A stretch of 11,340 nt of DNA from JBOHBN01 sp050698355. Lineage in GTDB: Bacteria; Actinomycetota; Actinomycetes; Streptosporangiales; WHST01. Shown piece by piece: positions 1-5,467 of this stretch. The notes beneath the pieces were generated by a model. The model did not search any database, was not told the DNA's origin, and worked only from the letters and a program-made list of their open reading frames with translations. The position numbers and the translations under genes were made by a program. Position 1 is the stretch's first letter, and each line of letters opens with the position of its first letter. The DNA is taken from positions 1-11,340 of the forward strand of contig JBOHBN010000314.1 in assembly GCA_050698355.1 (NCBI GenBank), written 5' to 3'.

Positions 1-30
1 CGCTATAGCGAGCTGAGCTACTGACACGTT
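1..30. terminator. Partial palindromic terminator at the left edge
   Basis: The first ten bases, CGCTATAGCG, are a perfect palindrome. They run on into GAGCTGAGCTACTGACACG and then four T residues. If the missing left side mirrors this arm, the whole is a long hairpin centred between bases 5 and 6, with a T-tract on the plus-strand side. It starts directly after the idi stop codon (32-34, read on the minus strand), where a terminator for idi or a convergent neighbour would sit. Only half is visible, so the long stem is inferred. Confidence 0.45.
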
Positions 31-31
31 T

Positions 32-577
32 TCAGCGGCCGTCGAGGACGGTCAGGGCCTGGTCGAACCACGGGGTGAAGCCCGCGGGGTCGCGGGCCAG
101 CTCCGCGCGCAGCGCCTCCGGCTCGACCCAGCGCCAGTCGCTGACCTCGGCGGGGTCGACGTCCGGCGGTGCGCCGCCCCGTCCGAACAGCACGTGGTCG
201 TACTCGTGCTCCACGTAGCCCGACGCGGCGTCCGCGGCCTGGTAGGTGAAGACACCGCGCTCCTCCAGCCGCGCGCCGTGTAGACCCAGCTCGTCGGCGA
301 GCCGCTCGGCCGCGCTGTCGCGTACGTCGTGGCCGGGCGCCGGATGGCTGCAACAGGTGTTTGACCACAGCCCAGGGAACCGCCACTTGTGCTCGGCCCG
401 GCGCTGCAGCAGCAGGCGTCCCGCCTCGTCGGCCCAGAACACCGAGAACGCGCGGTGCAACCGGCCCGGAGCGCGATGCGCGTCCACCACGTCGAGGGAG
501 CCAAGTGGCGTGCCGTCCGAAGCGACGAGCTCCACGATGCGCCGGTCGACGCGGGGGGTGGCGGTGGTTGTCGACAT
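32..577 (-). CDS. idi: Isopentenyl-diphosphate delta-isomerase, type I
   Basis: This cytosolic Nudix-fold enzyme interconverts isopentenyl diphosphate and dimethylallyl diphosphate, the starter units for menaquinone, polyprenyl carriers and carotenoids. At 181 residues it matches the type I family (E. coli about 182). Family residues are visible: the metal histidines around H34 and H41, the N-T-C-C-S-H-P segment at 73-79 with the probable catalytic Cys76 and metal His78, the E-H-E triplet at 123-125 corresponding to the metal/catalytic glutamates, and a Nudix helix near 89-99 (ERLADELGL). The ATG start at 577 has an AAGG eight bases upstream (589-586, minus strand), which supports it. The gene is divergent from mscR across about 220 bp, where I see no convincing promoter for idi. 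No isoprenoid pathway genes are adjacent in view. Confidence 0.95.
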   Translation of the reverse strand: MSTTTATPRVDRRIVELVASDGTPLGSLDVVDAHRAPGRLHRAFSVFWADEAGRLLLQRRAEHKWRFPGLWSNTCCSHPAPGHDVRDSAAERLADELGLHGARLEERGVFTYQAADAASGYVEHEYDHVLFGRGGAPPDVDPAEVSDWRWVEPEALRAELARDPAGFTPWFDQALTVLDGR

Positions 578-746
578 GGCACCTACCTTGCCATGCGGGC
601 CTCAGGTAATTGATTCCTTGTAGCTGCTCGCCTTGTTGTTCGGCTGGTTCAAGGGCAGCCGCCGTCGGGCAAACGTCGCCTGCGGCCAGCCCGCGACCGC
701 GTTTCACGGTCCACGACCCCTGACCACGGAATCGACCATCTCCCGC

Positions 747-752
747 TAGCCT
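747..752 (+). promoter_or_regulatory. Candidate -10 box for mscR
   Basis: TAGCCT fits the actinobacterial TANNNT -10 pattern and lies 44 bp before the mscR start in the idi/mscR divergent gap. No well-spaced -35 accompanies it: the nearest TTGAC-like hexamer, CTGACC at 720-725, is 21 bp upstream, so this rests on the -10 alone. Confidence 0.3.
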
Positions 753-796
753 GGCGCGACCGGATTCCTGGGGGATCGTCGTACGAAGGGGTGCGC

Positions 797-1882
797 ATGG
801 CCGAACGGGTACGCGGCGTGGTGGCCGCGGGCAAGGGCGAGCCGGTGGAGGTTCGCACGATCGTGGTGCCCGACCCCGGCCCGGGTGAGGCGCGGGTGAC
901 GGTGCAGGCCTGCGGGGTCTGCCACACCGACATGCACTACCGCGAGGGCGCGATCGAGGACAAGTTCCCGTTCCTGCTGGGGCACGAGGCGGCCGGCGTG
1001 GTCGAGTCGGTCGGCCCGGACGTCACGAGCGTCAGCCCCGGCGACTTCGTCGTGCTCAACTGGCGCGCCGTGTGCGGGGTGTGCCGGGCGTGCCGGCGCG
1101 GCCGCCCGTGGTACTGCTTCGACACGTTCAACGCCACACAGCCGATGACGCTCGACGACGGCACCGAGCTGGCGCCCGCACTCGGCATCGGCGCGTTCGC
1201 CGAACGCACGCTCGTCGCGGCGGGGCAGTGCACCAAGGTCGACCCGTCGGCGCCGCCGCAGGTCGCCGGGCTGCTCGGCTGCGGGGTGATGGCGGGACTC
1301 GGCGCGGCGATCAACACCGGCAACGTCGGGCGCGGCGACTCGGTCGCCGTGTTCGGCTGCGGCGGTGTCGGTGACGCGGCGATCGCCGGCGCCCGGCTCG
1401 CGGGCGCGCGCCGGATCATCGCCGTCGACGTCGACGACAGGAAGCTCGACTGGGCGCGGCAGTTCGGCGCGACGCACACCGTCAACTCCAGGGAGGCCGA
1501 CCCGGTCGCGGAGATCCAGTCGCTCACCGACGGCAACGGGGTCGACGTGGCGATCGAGGCGGTCGGGCGCCCGGACACGTTCACCCAGGCGTTCTACGCT
1601 CGCGACCTCGCGGGCACGGTCGTCCTCGTCGGCGTGCCCGAGCCGGACATGAGGCTCGAGCTGCCGCTGATCGACGTGTTCGCGCGCGGCGGAGCGACGA
1701 AGTCGTCGTGGTACGGCGACTGCCTGCCGTCCCGCGATTTCCCGATGCTCATCGACCTGTTCCAGCAGGGGCGGCTCCCGCTCGACAAGTTCGTCACCGA
1801 GACGATCCCGCTCGACGGTGTGGAGGACGCGTTCGACCGCATGCGCCGCGGCGAGGTGCTCCGCTCCGTCGTGATGTTCTAA
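797..1882 (+). CDS. mscR: S-(hydroxymethyl)mycothiol dehydrogenase / S-nitrosomycothiol reductase
   Basis: This zinc-dependent medium-chain alcohol dehydrogenase oxidises the formaldehyde-mycothiol adduct with NAD+ and, in characterised homologues, reduces S-nitrosomycothiol. It is cytosolic. Visible features are catalytic-zinc ligands Cys42, His63-Glu64 and Cys162, four structural-zinc cysteines at 93, 96, 99 and 107, the Rossmann glycine motif GCGGVG at 187-192, and an acidic residue for NAD (Asp211). The NWRAVCG and WYGDCLPSRDFPM segments are close to my recollection of mycothiol dehydrogenases, not of general ADHs. I chose ATG 797 over in-frame GTG 791 because GAAGGGG at 785-791 is well spaced for 797 and would overlap the GTG. 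Length is 361 residues, normal for the family. An MBL-fold hydrolase follows on the same strand. The activity assumes mycothiol is made, which fits an actinobacterium. Confidence 0.93.
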   Translation: MAERVRGVVAAGKGEPVEVRTIVVPDPGPGEARVTVQACGVCHTDMHYREGAIEDKFPFLLGHEAAGVVESVGPDVTSVSPGDFVVLNWRAVCGVCRACRRGRPWYCFDTFNATQPMTLDDGTELAPALGIGAFAERTLVAAGQCTKVDPSAPPQVAGLLGCGVMAGLGAAINTGNVGRGDSVAVFGCGGVGDAAIAGARLAGARRIIAVDVDDRKLDWARQFGATHTVNSREADPVAEIQSLTDGNGVDVAIEAVGRPDTFTQAFYARDLAGTVVLVGVPEPDMRLELPLIDVFARGGATKSSWYGDCLPSRDFPMLIDLFQQGRLPLDKFVTETIPLDGVEDAFDRMRRGEVLRSVVMF

Positions 1883-1888
1883 GACTTT

Positions 1889-1995
1889 GCTTCGGAACCG
1901 ACCTTTGGGAATGAGGGGTAACGTGTTGGGGATCGCACCGCGAGTGCGGCCGCGTCGCGAGAGTGGTCGGGTTGGCTTCGACTGCGTTCCGAAGC
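1889..1995 (+). repeat. 10-bp perfect inverted repeat in the mscR-MBL gap
   Basis: GCTTCGGAAC at 1889-1898 is exactly complementary to GTTCCGAAGC at 1986-1995. As RNA the stem can extend outward by three G-U pairs, one C-G and one A-U (1884-1888 with 1996-2000), which takes in the GGGG that probably serves as the ribosome binding site of the next gene. The right arm can also pair locally: GCTTCG (1975-1980) with CGAAGC (1990-1995) around a nine-base loop. The two foldings exclude each other. It could alternatively be a protein-binding dyad. Confidence 0.6.
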
Positions 1996-2004
1996 GGGGT
2001 CTTA

Positions 2005-2637
2005 ATGACTGATGCCCGGATCGAGAAGGTCGTGACCTCTGGCGTGTTCTCGCTGGACGGCGAGGACCACGACGTCGAGAACAACGTGTACCTCGTCGGC
2101 GACGACGACGAGGTCATCGTGATCGACGCCGCGCACGACGCCCAGGCGATCCTGGAGCAGGCCGGTGAGCGCGACATCCTCGCCGTGGTCTGCACGCACG
2201 GCCACAACGACCACGTGAACGCGGCGATCGAGGTAGCCGAGCGCGACGAGGCGCCGGTGGCGATGCACCGCGGCGACAAGCCGCTGTGGGCGATGGCGGT
2301 CGAGGACGAGGTCCCGGACATCGACATCGAGGACGGCGGCCAGTTCGAGGTCGCCGACATCACGCTGAGCGTGCTGCACACACCCGGGCACTCGCCCGGG
2401 TCGATCTGCCTGTACGCCGAGGACCTCGGCGTGCTGTTCAGCGGCGACACCCTGTTCCAGGGCGGACCGGGCGCGACCGGCCGCTCGTTCTCGGACTTCC
2501 CGACGATCCTCAACTCCATCGCGGAGAGCCTGCTCACCCTGCCGCGCCGCACCCGCGTGCTGCCCGGCCACGGCGACGAGACGACGATCGGCGCGGAGGA
2601 GAAGGACTACGACAACTGGGTGGAGCGCGGCCACTGA
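2005..2637 (+). CDS. Metallo-beta-lactamase-fold hydrolase, probable partner of mscR
   Basis: This is a 210-residue soluble hydrolase of the glyoxalase-II-like MBL superfamily. The dinuclear metal site is complete: H-G-H-N-D-H at 65-70, His129 in TPGHS, Asp148 in SGDTL and His189 in PGHGDET. The GATGR loop at 156-160 is typical of small thioester or persulfide-type hydrolases. ATG 2005 is preferred over in-frame GTG 1963 because the first 14 residues of the longer version look unlike family sequence and GCGGGG lies just before 2005. The position directly downstream of mscR suggests a mycothiol-linked substrate, for example hydrolysis of S-formylmycothiol or another mycothiol thioester. That substrate is inference from context; the fold and metal site are seen directly. 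The 122-bp gap to mscR is longer than a tight operon gap and contains an inverted repeat. Confidence 0.88.
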   Translation: MTDARIEKVVTSGVFSLDGEDHDVENNVYLVGDDDEVIVIDAAHDAQAILEQAGERDILAVVCTHGHNDHVNAAIEVAERDEAPVAMHRGDKPLWAMAVEDEVPDIDIEDGGQFEVADITLSVLHTPGHSPGSICLYAEDLGVLFSGDTLFQGGPGATGRSFSDFPTILNSIAESLLTLPRRTRVLPGHGDETTIGAEEKDYDNWVERGH

Positions 2638-2655
2638 GGGGCCGCAAAGTGCTCA

Positions 2656-2677
2656 TGTCGCCGCTATGGGGGCGACA
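2656..2677 (+). terminator. Intergenic hairpin after the MBL gene
   Basis: TGTCGCC (2656-2662) pairs perfectly with GGCGACA (2671-2677) around an eight-base loop. There is no T-tract, as is common for actinobacterial terminators. It lies 18 bp after the MBL stop and before the rpsP promoter, the right place to separate the two units. Imperfect direct repeats flank it: AGTGCTCATG at 2649-2658 and GGTGCCCATG at 2680-2689. Confidence 0.5.
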
Positions 2678-2712
2678 AGGTGCCCATGCGGACCCGGGGG
2701 GAGACGGGTCCG

Positions 2713-2741
2713 GTGACCGTGGCGCACGGGCTGGGTAGGCT
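2713..2741 (+). promoter_or_regulatory. Promoter of the rpsP-khpA-rimM-trmD operon
   Basis: GTGACC (2713-2718) and TAGGCT (2736-2741) are separated by exactly 17 bp, a good fit to the housekeeping TTGACN/TANNNT pattern of actinobacteria. An alternative or second -10 is CAGAAT (2748-2753), inside TGGCAGAATGGA. A nearly identical block sits ahead of rplS, but I see no -35 for it here. Either choice gives a leader of roughly 135-150 nt before rpsP. Confidence 0.6.
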
Positions 2742-2760
2742 GTCTGGCAGAATGGACGAC

Positions 2761-2866
2761 CGGACGGTGCGGCGACGCACCGGACCGCACACTTCACGTC
2801 CGAGGGCCCTCTCACCCCGTTCGTGCCCGAAGTGGGTGCCGTTCCCTACCGGCGCCCCGCCACCCA
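2761..2866 (+). promoter_or_regulatory. Structured 5' leader of rpsP with two stem-loops
   Basis: Hairpin 1 spans 2761-2787: a seven-base stem (CGGTGCG with CGCACCG) closed by a GCGA tetraloop of the GNRA type, above a three-base lower stem. Hairpin 2 spans 2833-2866: TGGGTG (2833-2838) pairs with CACCCA (2861-2866), with a short inner stem 2839-2841/2850-2852. Hairpin 2 ends 14 bases before the GAGGAG ribosome binding site at 2881-2886. The pairings are direct complementarity by eye; a regulatory role is inferred. Confidence 0.45.
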
Positions 2867-2897
2867 GAGTCACGTACGACGAGGAGTCACCACACCC

Positions 2898-3350
2898 GTG
2901 GCAGTCAAGATCAGGCTCAAGCGGATGGGCAAGATCCGTAGCCCTCACTACCGCATCGTGGTCGCGGACGCGCGCACCAAGCGCGACGGACGCCCGATCG
3001 AGGAGATCGGTCACTACCACCCGAAGCAGAACCCTTCGTTCATCCAGGTCAACTCCGAGCGGGTGCAGCACTGGCTGTCCGTCGGTGCGCAGCCGAGCGA
3101 GCCGGTGCTGAGCATCCTCAAGGTCACCGGCGACTGGCAGCTCTTCAAGGGCGAGCCGGGCGCCGAGGGCACCCTCCAGCAGCCGGCACCGCGGCCGGAC
3201 CGGCAGGCGGCGTTCGCCGCGGCCTCCCAGCAGTCCGCGGCCGCGAGCGGCGCGCTGTCGCGCGAGTCCAAGGCGGCCGCGGCGGAGCAGTCCAAGCCCG
3301 CGGCGGACGAGTCCACGCCGGCAGAAGACACCACCTCCAGCGAGTCATGA
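2898..3350 (+). CDS. rpsP: 30S ribosomal protein S16
   Basis: This small-subunit protein binds 16S rRNA in the 30S body and is needed early in assembly. The N-terminus AVKIRLKRMGKIRSPHYRIV is the family signature, followed by the conserved ADARTKRDGRPIEEIG and QHWLSVGAQPS stretches. GTG at 2898 is the start because it places that signature at residue 2 and follows GAGGAG (2881-2886) by 11 bases; in-frame GTG 2823 would add 25 non-conserved residues. The S16 domain covers about residues 1-87. The remaining 60 or so residues form a low-complexity Ala/Ser/Glu tail, a common type of extension in actinobacteria, giving 150 residues against 80-90 in most bacteria. It is the first gene of a four-gene ribosome/tRNA maturation operon. 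Confidence 0.97.
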   Translation: MAVKIRLKRMGKIRSPHYRIVVADARTKRDGRPIEEIGHYHPKQNPSFIQVNSERVQHWLSVGAQPSEPVLSILKVTGDWQLFKGEPGAEGTLQQPAPRPDRQAAFAAASQQSAAASGALSRESKAAAAEQSKPAADESTPAEDTTSSES

Positions 3351-3432
3351 GCGAGCGTCAGCGAGCGAATAATATGCACAGCGCCTATGCTCATGTAGCC
3401 GTTGAGCGAAGCGATGGGGGTGCATGAGCATG
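3345..3432 (+). repeat. Repeat-like element between rpsP and khpA
   Basis: The 73-bp gap plus its edges differs from its surroundings. GCGAGCG occurs twice in a 10-bp tandem (3351-3357, 3361-3367), followed by an AT-richer stretch (AATAATATGCACA), then a related GAGCGAAGCG (3404-3413). Its 3' half folds as TATGCTCATGTA (3386-3397) against TGCATGAGCATG (3421-3432). It supplies the rpsP stop codon context at one end and both possible khpA start codons at the other. It resembles the dispersed intergenic GAGCGAGCG-type repeats I associate with Pseudonocardiaceae, but I cannot check copy number from here. Confidence 0.45.
3386..3432 (+). promoter_or_regulatory. Hairpin covering the khpA start codon
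   Basis: ATGCTCATG (3387-3395) is exactly complementary to CATGAGCAT (3423-3431). With one flanking G-U pair outside and one U-G plus one A-U pair inside, the RNA stem reaches 12 pairs. The 23-base loop (3398-3420) holds the GGGGG ribosome binding site, while both candidate ATG starts (3424, 3430) lie in the paired arm. Folding should therefore limit initiation on khpA; that effect is inferred. Confidence 0.5.
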
Positions 3433-3699
3433 CTCGCCGAAGCTGTCGAACACCTGGTCCGCGGCATCGTGGGTCACCCCGACGAGGTACGGGTCCGTAC
3501 CCGCAGCCTCCGCCGCGGCAAGGTGCTCGACGTCCGGGTCCACCCCGACGACCTCGGCCGGGTCATCGGTCGTGGCGGCCGCACGGCGCAGAACGTCCGC
3601 ACGGTCGTCGACGCGCTCGCGCACGGCAGTCACCAGCGGGTCGACTTCGATGCCCACGGCGCGTCGCGGGAGAAGCGGCGTAACGGCGCCGGTCACTGA
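3430..3699 (+). CDS. khpA: KH-domain RNA-binding protein KhpA
   Basis: This small cytosolic RNA chaperone of the KhpA (YlqC/DUF757) family is, in other Gram-positives, a partner of KhpB that binds many transcripts and affects cell division and growth. The type II KH fold carries its G-x-x-G loop as IGRGGRT (glycines at residues 47 and 50), after the conserved L-E-V-R-V-H-P-D-D-L-G-like strand (LDVRVHPDDLG). The basic C-terminus (REKRR) may add RNA affinity. I chose ATG 3430 because the product then begins MLAEAVEHLVRG like its homologues and GGGGG (3416-3420) is nine bases away; ATG 3424 in the same frame is only three bases from it and adds two residues. Both starts lie inside a predicted hairpin stem. 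Its place between rpsP and rimM matches M. tuberculosis Rv2908c. Confidence 0.93.
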   Translation: MLAEAVEHLVRGIVGHPDEVRVRTRSLRRGKVLDVRVHPDDLGRVIGRGGRTAQNVRTVVDALAHGSHQRVDFDAHGASREKRRNGAGH

Positions 3700-3715
3700 T
3701 CCCGCTGCCGGCACC

Positions 3716-4222
3716 GTGAAGATCGTGGCCGGACGCGTCGTACGCCCCCATGGCGTGCGCGGCGACCTGCTCGTCGCCCCGCGCACCGACGAGCCCGAGC
3801 GGCGGTTCGCCTGCGGTCAGGTGCTCGACACCGAGGACGCCGGACCGCTGACCGTCGCCCGGGCGAGCCCGCACGGCGGACGGTGGATCGTCCGGTTCGC
3901 CGAGACCGCCGACCGGACGGCGGCGGAGGCCCTGCGCGGCGTGCTGCTGTACGTCGACTCCGATCGGCTGCCGCGAAGCGGCGACCCGGACGAGTTCCAC
4001 GACACCGAGCTGATTGGGCTCGCCGCAGTCGACCCGAGCGGTGCCCCGATCGGCACGCTGGTCGACGTCCTCCACCCGGCTCAGGACGTGCTCGTGATCG
4101 AGCGTCCCGACGGCGGGGAGGCGCTCGTACCGTTCGTTCGCGTGCTCGTCCCGAGCGTCGACACCGCCGCCGGGCGGGTCGTGATCGACGCGCCGCCAGG
4201 ACTCTTGGAGGGGGAGGGGTGA
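3716..4222 (+). CDS. rimM: Ribosome maturation factor RimM
   Basis: RimM assists late 30S assembly by binding S19 and the 16S head region. The protein has the two expected barrels: an N-terminal RimM domain (about residues 3-86) opening with VAGRVVRPHGVRGDLLV, and a C-terminal PRC-barrel-like domain (about 95-162) introduced by the linker EFHDTELIGL. GTG 3716 is chosen because it begins just before the conserved strand and leaves 16 bp after khpA. I see no strong ribosome binding site, so coupling to khpA translation is likely. An in-frame ATG at 3650 would overlap khpA by 50 bp and add residues that look out of frame with family sequence. Length is 168 residues, normal. The end of the gene (GGAGGGGGAGGGG) supplies the ribosome binding site for trmD. 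Confidence 0.93.
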   Translation: MKIVAGRVVRPHGVRGDLLVAPRTDEPERRFACGQVLDTEDAGPLTVARASPHGGRWIVRFAETADRTAAEALRGVLLYVDSDRLPRSGDPDEFHDTELIGLAAVDPSGAPIGTLVDVLHPAQDVLVIERPDGGEALVPFVRVLVPSVDTAAGRVVIDAPPGLLEGEG

Positions 4223-4229
4223 GCCGGCC

Positions 4230-4982
4230 GTGCGCATCGACGTGATCACGATCTTCCCCGACTACCTGGCTCCGCTCGGGCTCTCCCTGATCGGCAAGGC
4301 GCAGGAGACCGGGCGGCTCGACGTCCGCGTCCACGACCTGCGCGGCTGGACCCACGACGTGCACCGGTCCGTCGACGACACCCCGTACGGCGGCGGCGCT
4401 GGCATGGTGATGCGGCCGGAACCGTGGGGCGAGGCGCTGGACGCGGTCACGGCCCGTGACGACCGGGCCGCCCCGGCCCGTCTGATCGTCCCGACGCCCG
4501 GCGGGCGGCTCGTCACCCAGGCCGACGCCGAGCGGTACGCGGCCGAGCCGTGGCTGGTTTTCGCCTGCGGCAGGTACGAGGGCATCGACGCGCGGGTGGT
4601 CGACGAGTACGCCGGGCGGATGCCGGTGGAGGAGGTCTCCATCGGCGACTACGTGCTCGCCGGCGGCGAGGTCGCCGTGCTCGTGCTGGTCGAGGCGCTC
4701 GCGCGGTTGCTGCCGGGCGTGCTCGGCAACCCCGCGTCGCTCACCGAGGAGTCGCACGCCGACGGCCTGCTGGAGTACCCCGCGTACACCAAGCCGGTGG
4801 TGTGGCGCGGGCGGCAGGTCCCCGACGTGCTGCGGAGCGGCGATCACGCGCGCATCGCGCGGTGGCGGCGCGATGCCGCGCTGCTCCGTACGGCAGAGCG
4901 CCGGCCGGACCTGCTTGCGGCGGCTGAGCTGGACGAACGCGACCGGCAGGCCCTGGCCCCCGGCGAGCAGCACCGCCCCTGA
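4230..4982 (+). CDS. trmD: tRNA (guanosine(37)-N1)-methyltransferase TrmD
   Basis: TrmD uses S-adenosylmethionine to methylate N1 of G37 next to the anticodon, which prevents +1 frameshifting. It is a SPOUT-class enzyme with a trefoil knot and works as a dimer. The sequence shows the family landmarks: RIDVITIFPDY at the N-terminus, DDTPYGGGAGMVM at 49-61, CGRYEGID at 113-120, the knot segment SIGDYVLAGGE at 137-147, the catalytic-Asp region SHADGLLEYPAYTKP at 175-189, and the C-terminal SGDHARIARWRR helix. The GTG start at 4230 follows a purine-rich GGAGGGG in the end of rimM, with a seven-base gap after the rimM stop. Length, 250 residues, is typical. It is the last gene of the rpsP unit; rplS downstream has its own likely promoter. 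Confidence 0.97.
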   Translation: MRIDVITIFPDYLAPLGLSLIGKAQETGRLDVRVHDLRGWTHDVHRSVDDTPYGGGAGMVMRPEPWGEALDAVTARDDRAAPARLIVPTPGGRLVTQADAERYAAEPWLVFACGRYEGIDARVVDEYAGRMPVEEVSIGDYVLAGGEVAVLVLVEALARLLPGVLGNPASLTEESHADGLLEYPAYTKPVVWRGRQVPDVLRSGDHARIARWRRDAALLRTAERRPDLLAAAELDERDRQALAPGEQHRP

Positions 4983-5004
4983 TTTCGCCCGTCCACCGCG
5001 GGTG

Positions 5005-5016
5005 TGGCAAACTGGA
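5005..5016 (+). promoter_or_regulatory. Candidate rplS promoter core
   Basis: TGGCAAACTGGA lies 22 bp after the trmD stop and 66 bp before rplS. It matches TGGCAGAATGGA ahead of rpsP (2745-2756) at 10 of 12 positions. CAAACT (5008-5013) could be the -10 hexamer; no clear -35 is visible at 16-18 bp. The shared block in front of two ribosomal protein genes is the main support. Confidence 0.4.
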
Positions 5017-5019
5017 ACG

Positions 5020-5048
5020 GCTCGTGTGCCGCCCCGGCGGCTGCGAGC
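5020..5048 (+). promoter_or_regulatory. 5'-proximal hairpin in the rplS leader
   Basis: GCTCG (5020-5024) pairs with CGAGC (5044-5048). After a small internal loop, GCCGC (5028-5032) pairs with GCGGC (5037-5041) around a CCCG tetraloop. If the -10 is at 5008-5013, the transcript would begin at or almost at this hairpin, which ends 22 bases before the AAGGA ribosome binding site (5071-5075). The pairing is seen; a leader function is inferred. Confidence 0.4.
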
Positions 5049-5082
5049 TCACCTCACCGCGTGCCCTGTGAAGGACTTCATC

Positions 5083-5442
5083 ATGCACCGCCTGGACGAA
5101 ATCGACGCCGCCTCGATGCGCGCGGACATCCCCGACTTTCGCGCTGGCGACACCGTGAAAGTGCACGTGCGTGTCGTCGAGGGCAACAAGAGCCGCATCC
5201 AGGTCTTCCAGGGTGCCGTGATCCGCCGCCAGGGGTCGGGCCTGCGCGAGACGTTCACCGTACGCAAGGTGAGCTACGGCGTCGGCGTGGAACGCACCTT
5301 CCCGGTGCACACCCCGAGCATCGACCACATCGAGGTCGCCGCCCGTGGTGACGTGCGGCGTGCGAAGCTCTACTACCTGCGCGAGCGTCGGGGCAAGGCC
5401 GCCAAGATCAAGGAGCGCCGCGAGGTCTCGTCCGCATCCTGA
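5083..5442 (+). CDS. rplS: 50S ribosomal protein L19
   Basis: L19 is a large-subunit protein at the 30S-50S interface near bridge B8. The product is 119 residues, the usual size. Family sequence is continuous: RADIPDFRAGDTVKVHVRV, then IQVFQGAVIRRQGSGLRETFTVRK in two adjoining blocks, GVGVERTFPVHTP, and RRAKLYYLRERRGKAAKI near the C-terminus. ATG 5083 is the start because homologues begin at the equivalent methionine and AAGGA (5071-5075) is seven bases upstream; GTG 5068 in the same frame would place that site inside the gene. The last few residues (EVSSAS) are a short non-conserved tail. A 100-bp gap with its own promoter-like motif separates it from trmD, and lepB follows after 25 bp on the same strand. 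Confidence 0.97.
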   Translation: MHRLDEIDAASMRADIPDFRAGDTVKVHVRVVEGNKSRIQVFQGAVIRRQGSGLRETFTVRKVSYGVGVERTFPVHTPSIDHIEVAARGDVRRAKLYYLRERRGKAAKIKERREVSSAS

Positions 5443-5467
5443 GCCGGAAGGGGCGCACGCGGGGTCG

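Noticed and set aside
1..30. tRNA gene on the minus strand (TAGCTCAG-like D-arm)
   Set aside because: The D-loop lacks the invariant GG, the D-stem has a mismatch, and the visible bases are better explained by the palindrome centred at 5/6. The rest of any tRNA would be outside the window.
1894..1927. SigR/SigH-type stress promoter (GGAAC or GGGAAT with GTT) before the MBL gene
   Set aside because: GGAAC (1894-1898) and GGGAAT (1907-1912) are present, but no GTT lies 18-19 bp downstream of either; the nearest GTT is 26 bp from GGAAC.
3693..4973. A 426-codon minus-strand open frame opposite rimM and trmD
   Set aside because: It is antisense to two clearly recognised genes, is rich in Arg/Pro/Ala/His as expected of a shadow frame in GC-rich DNA, and shows no family motif.
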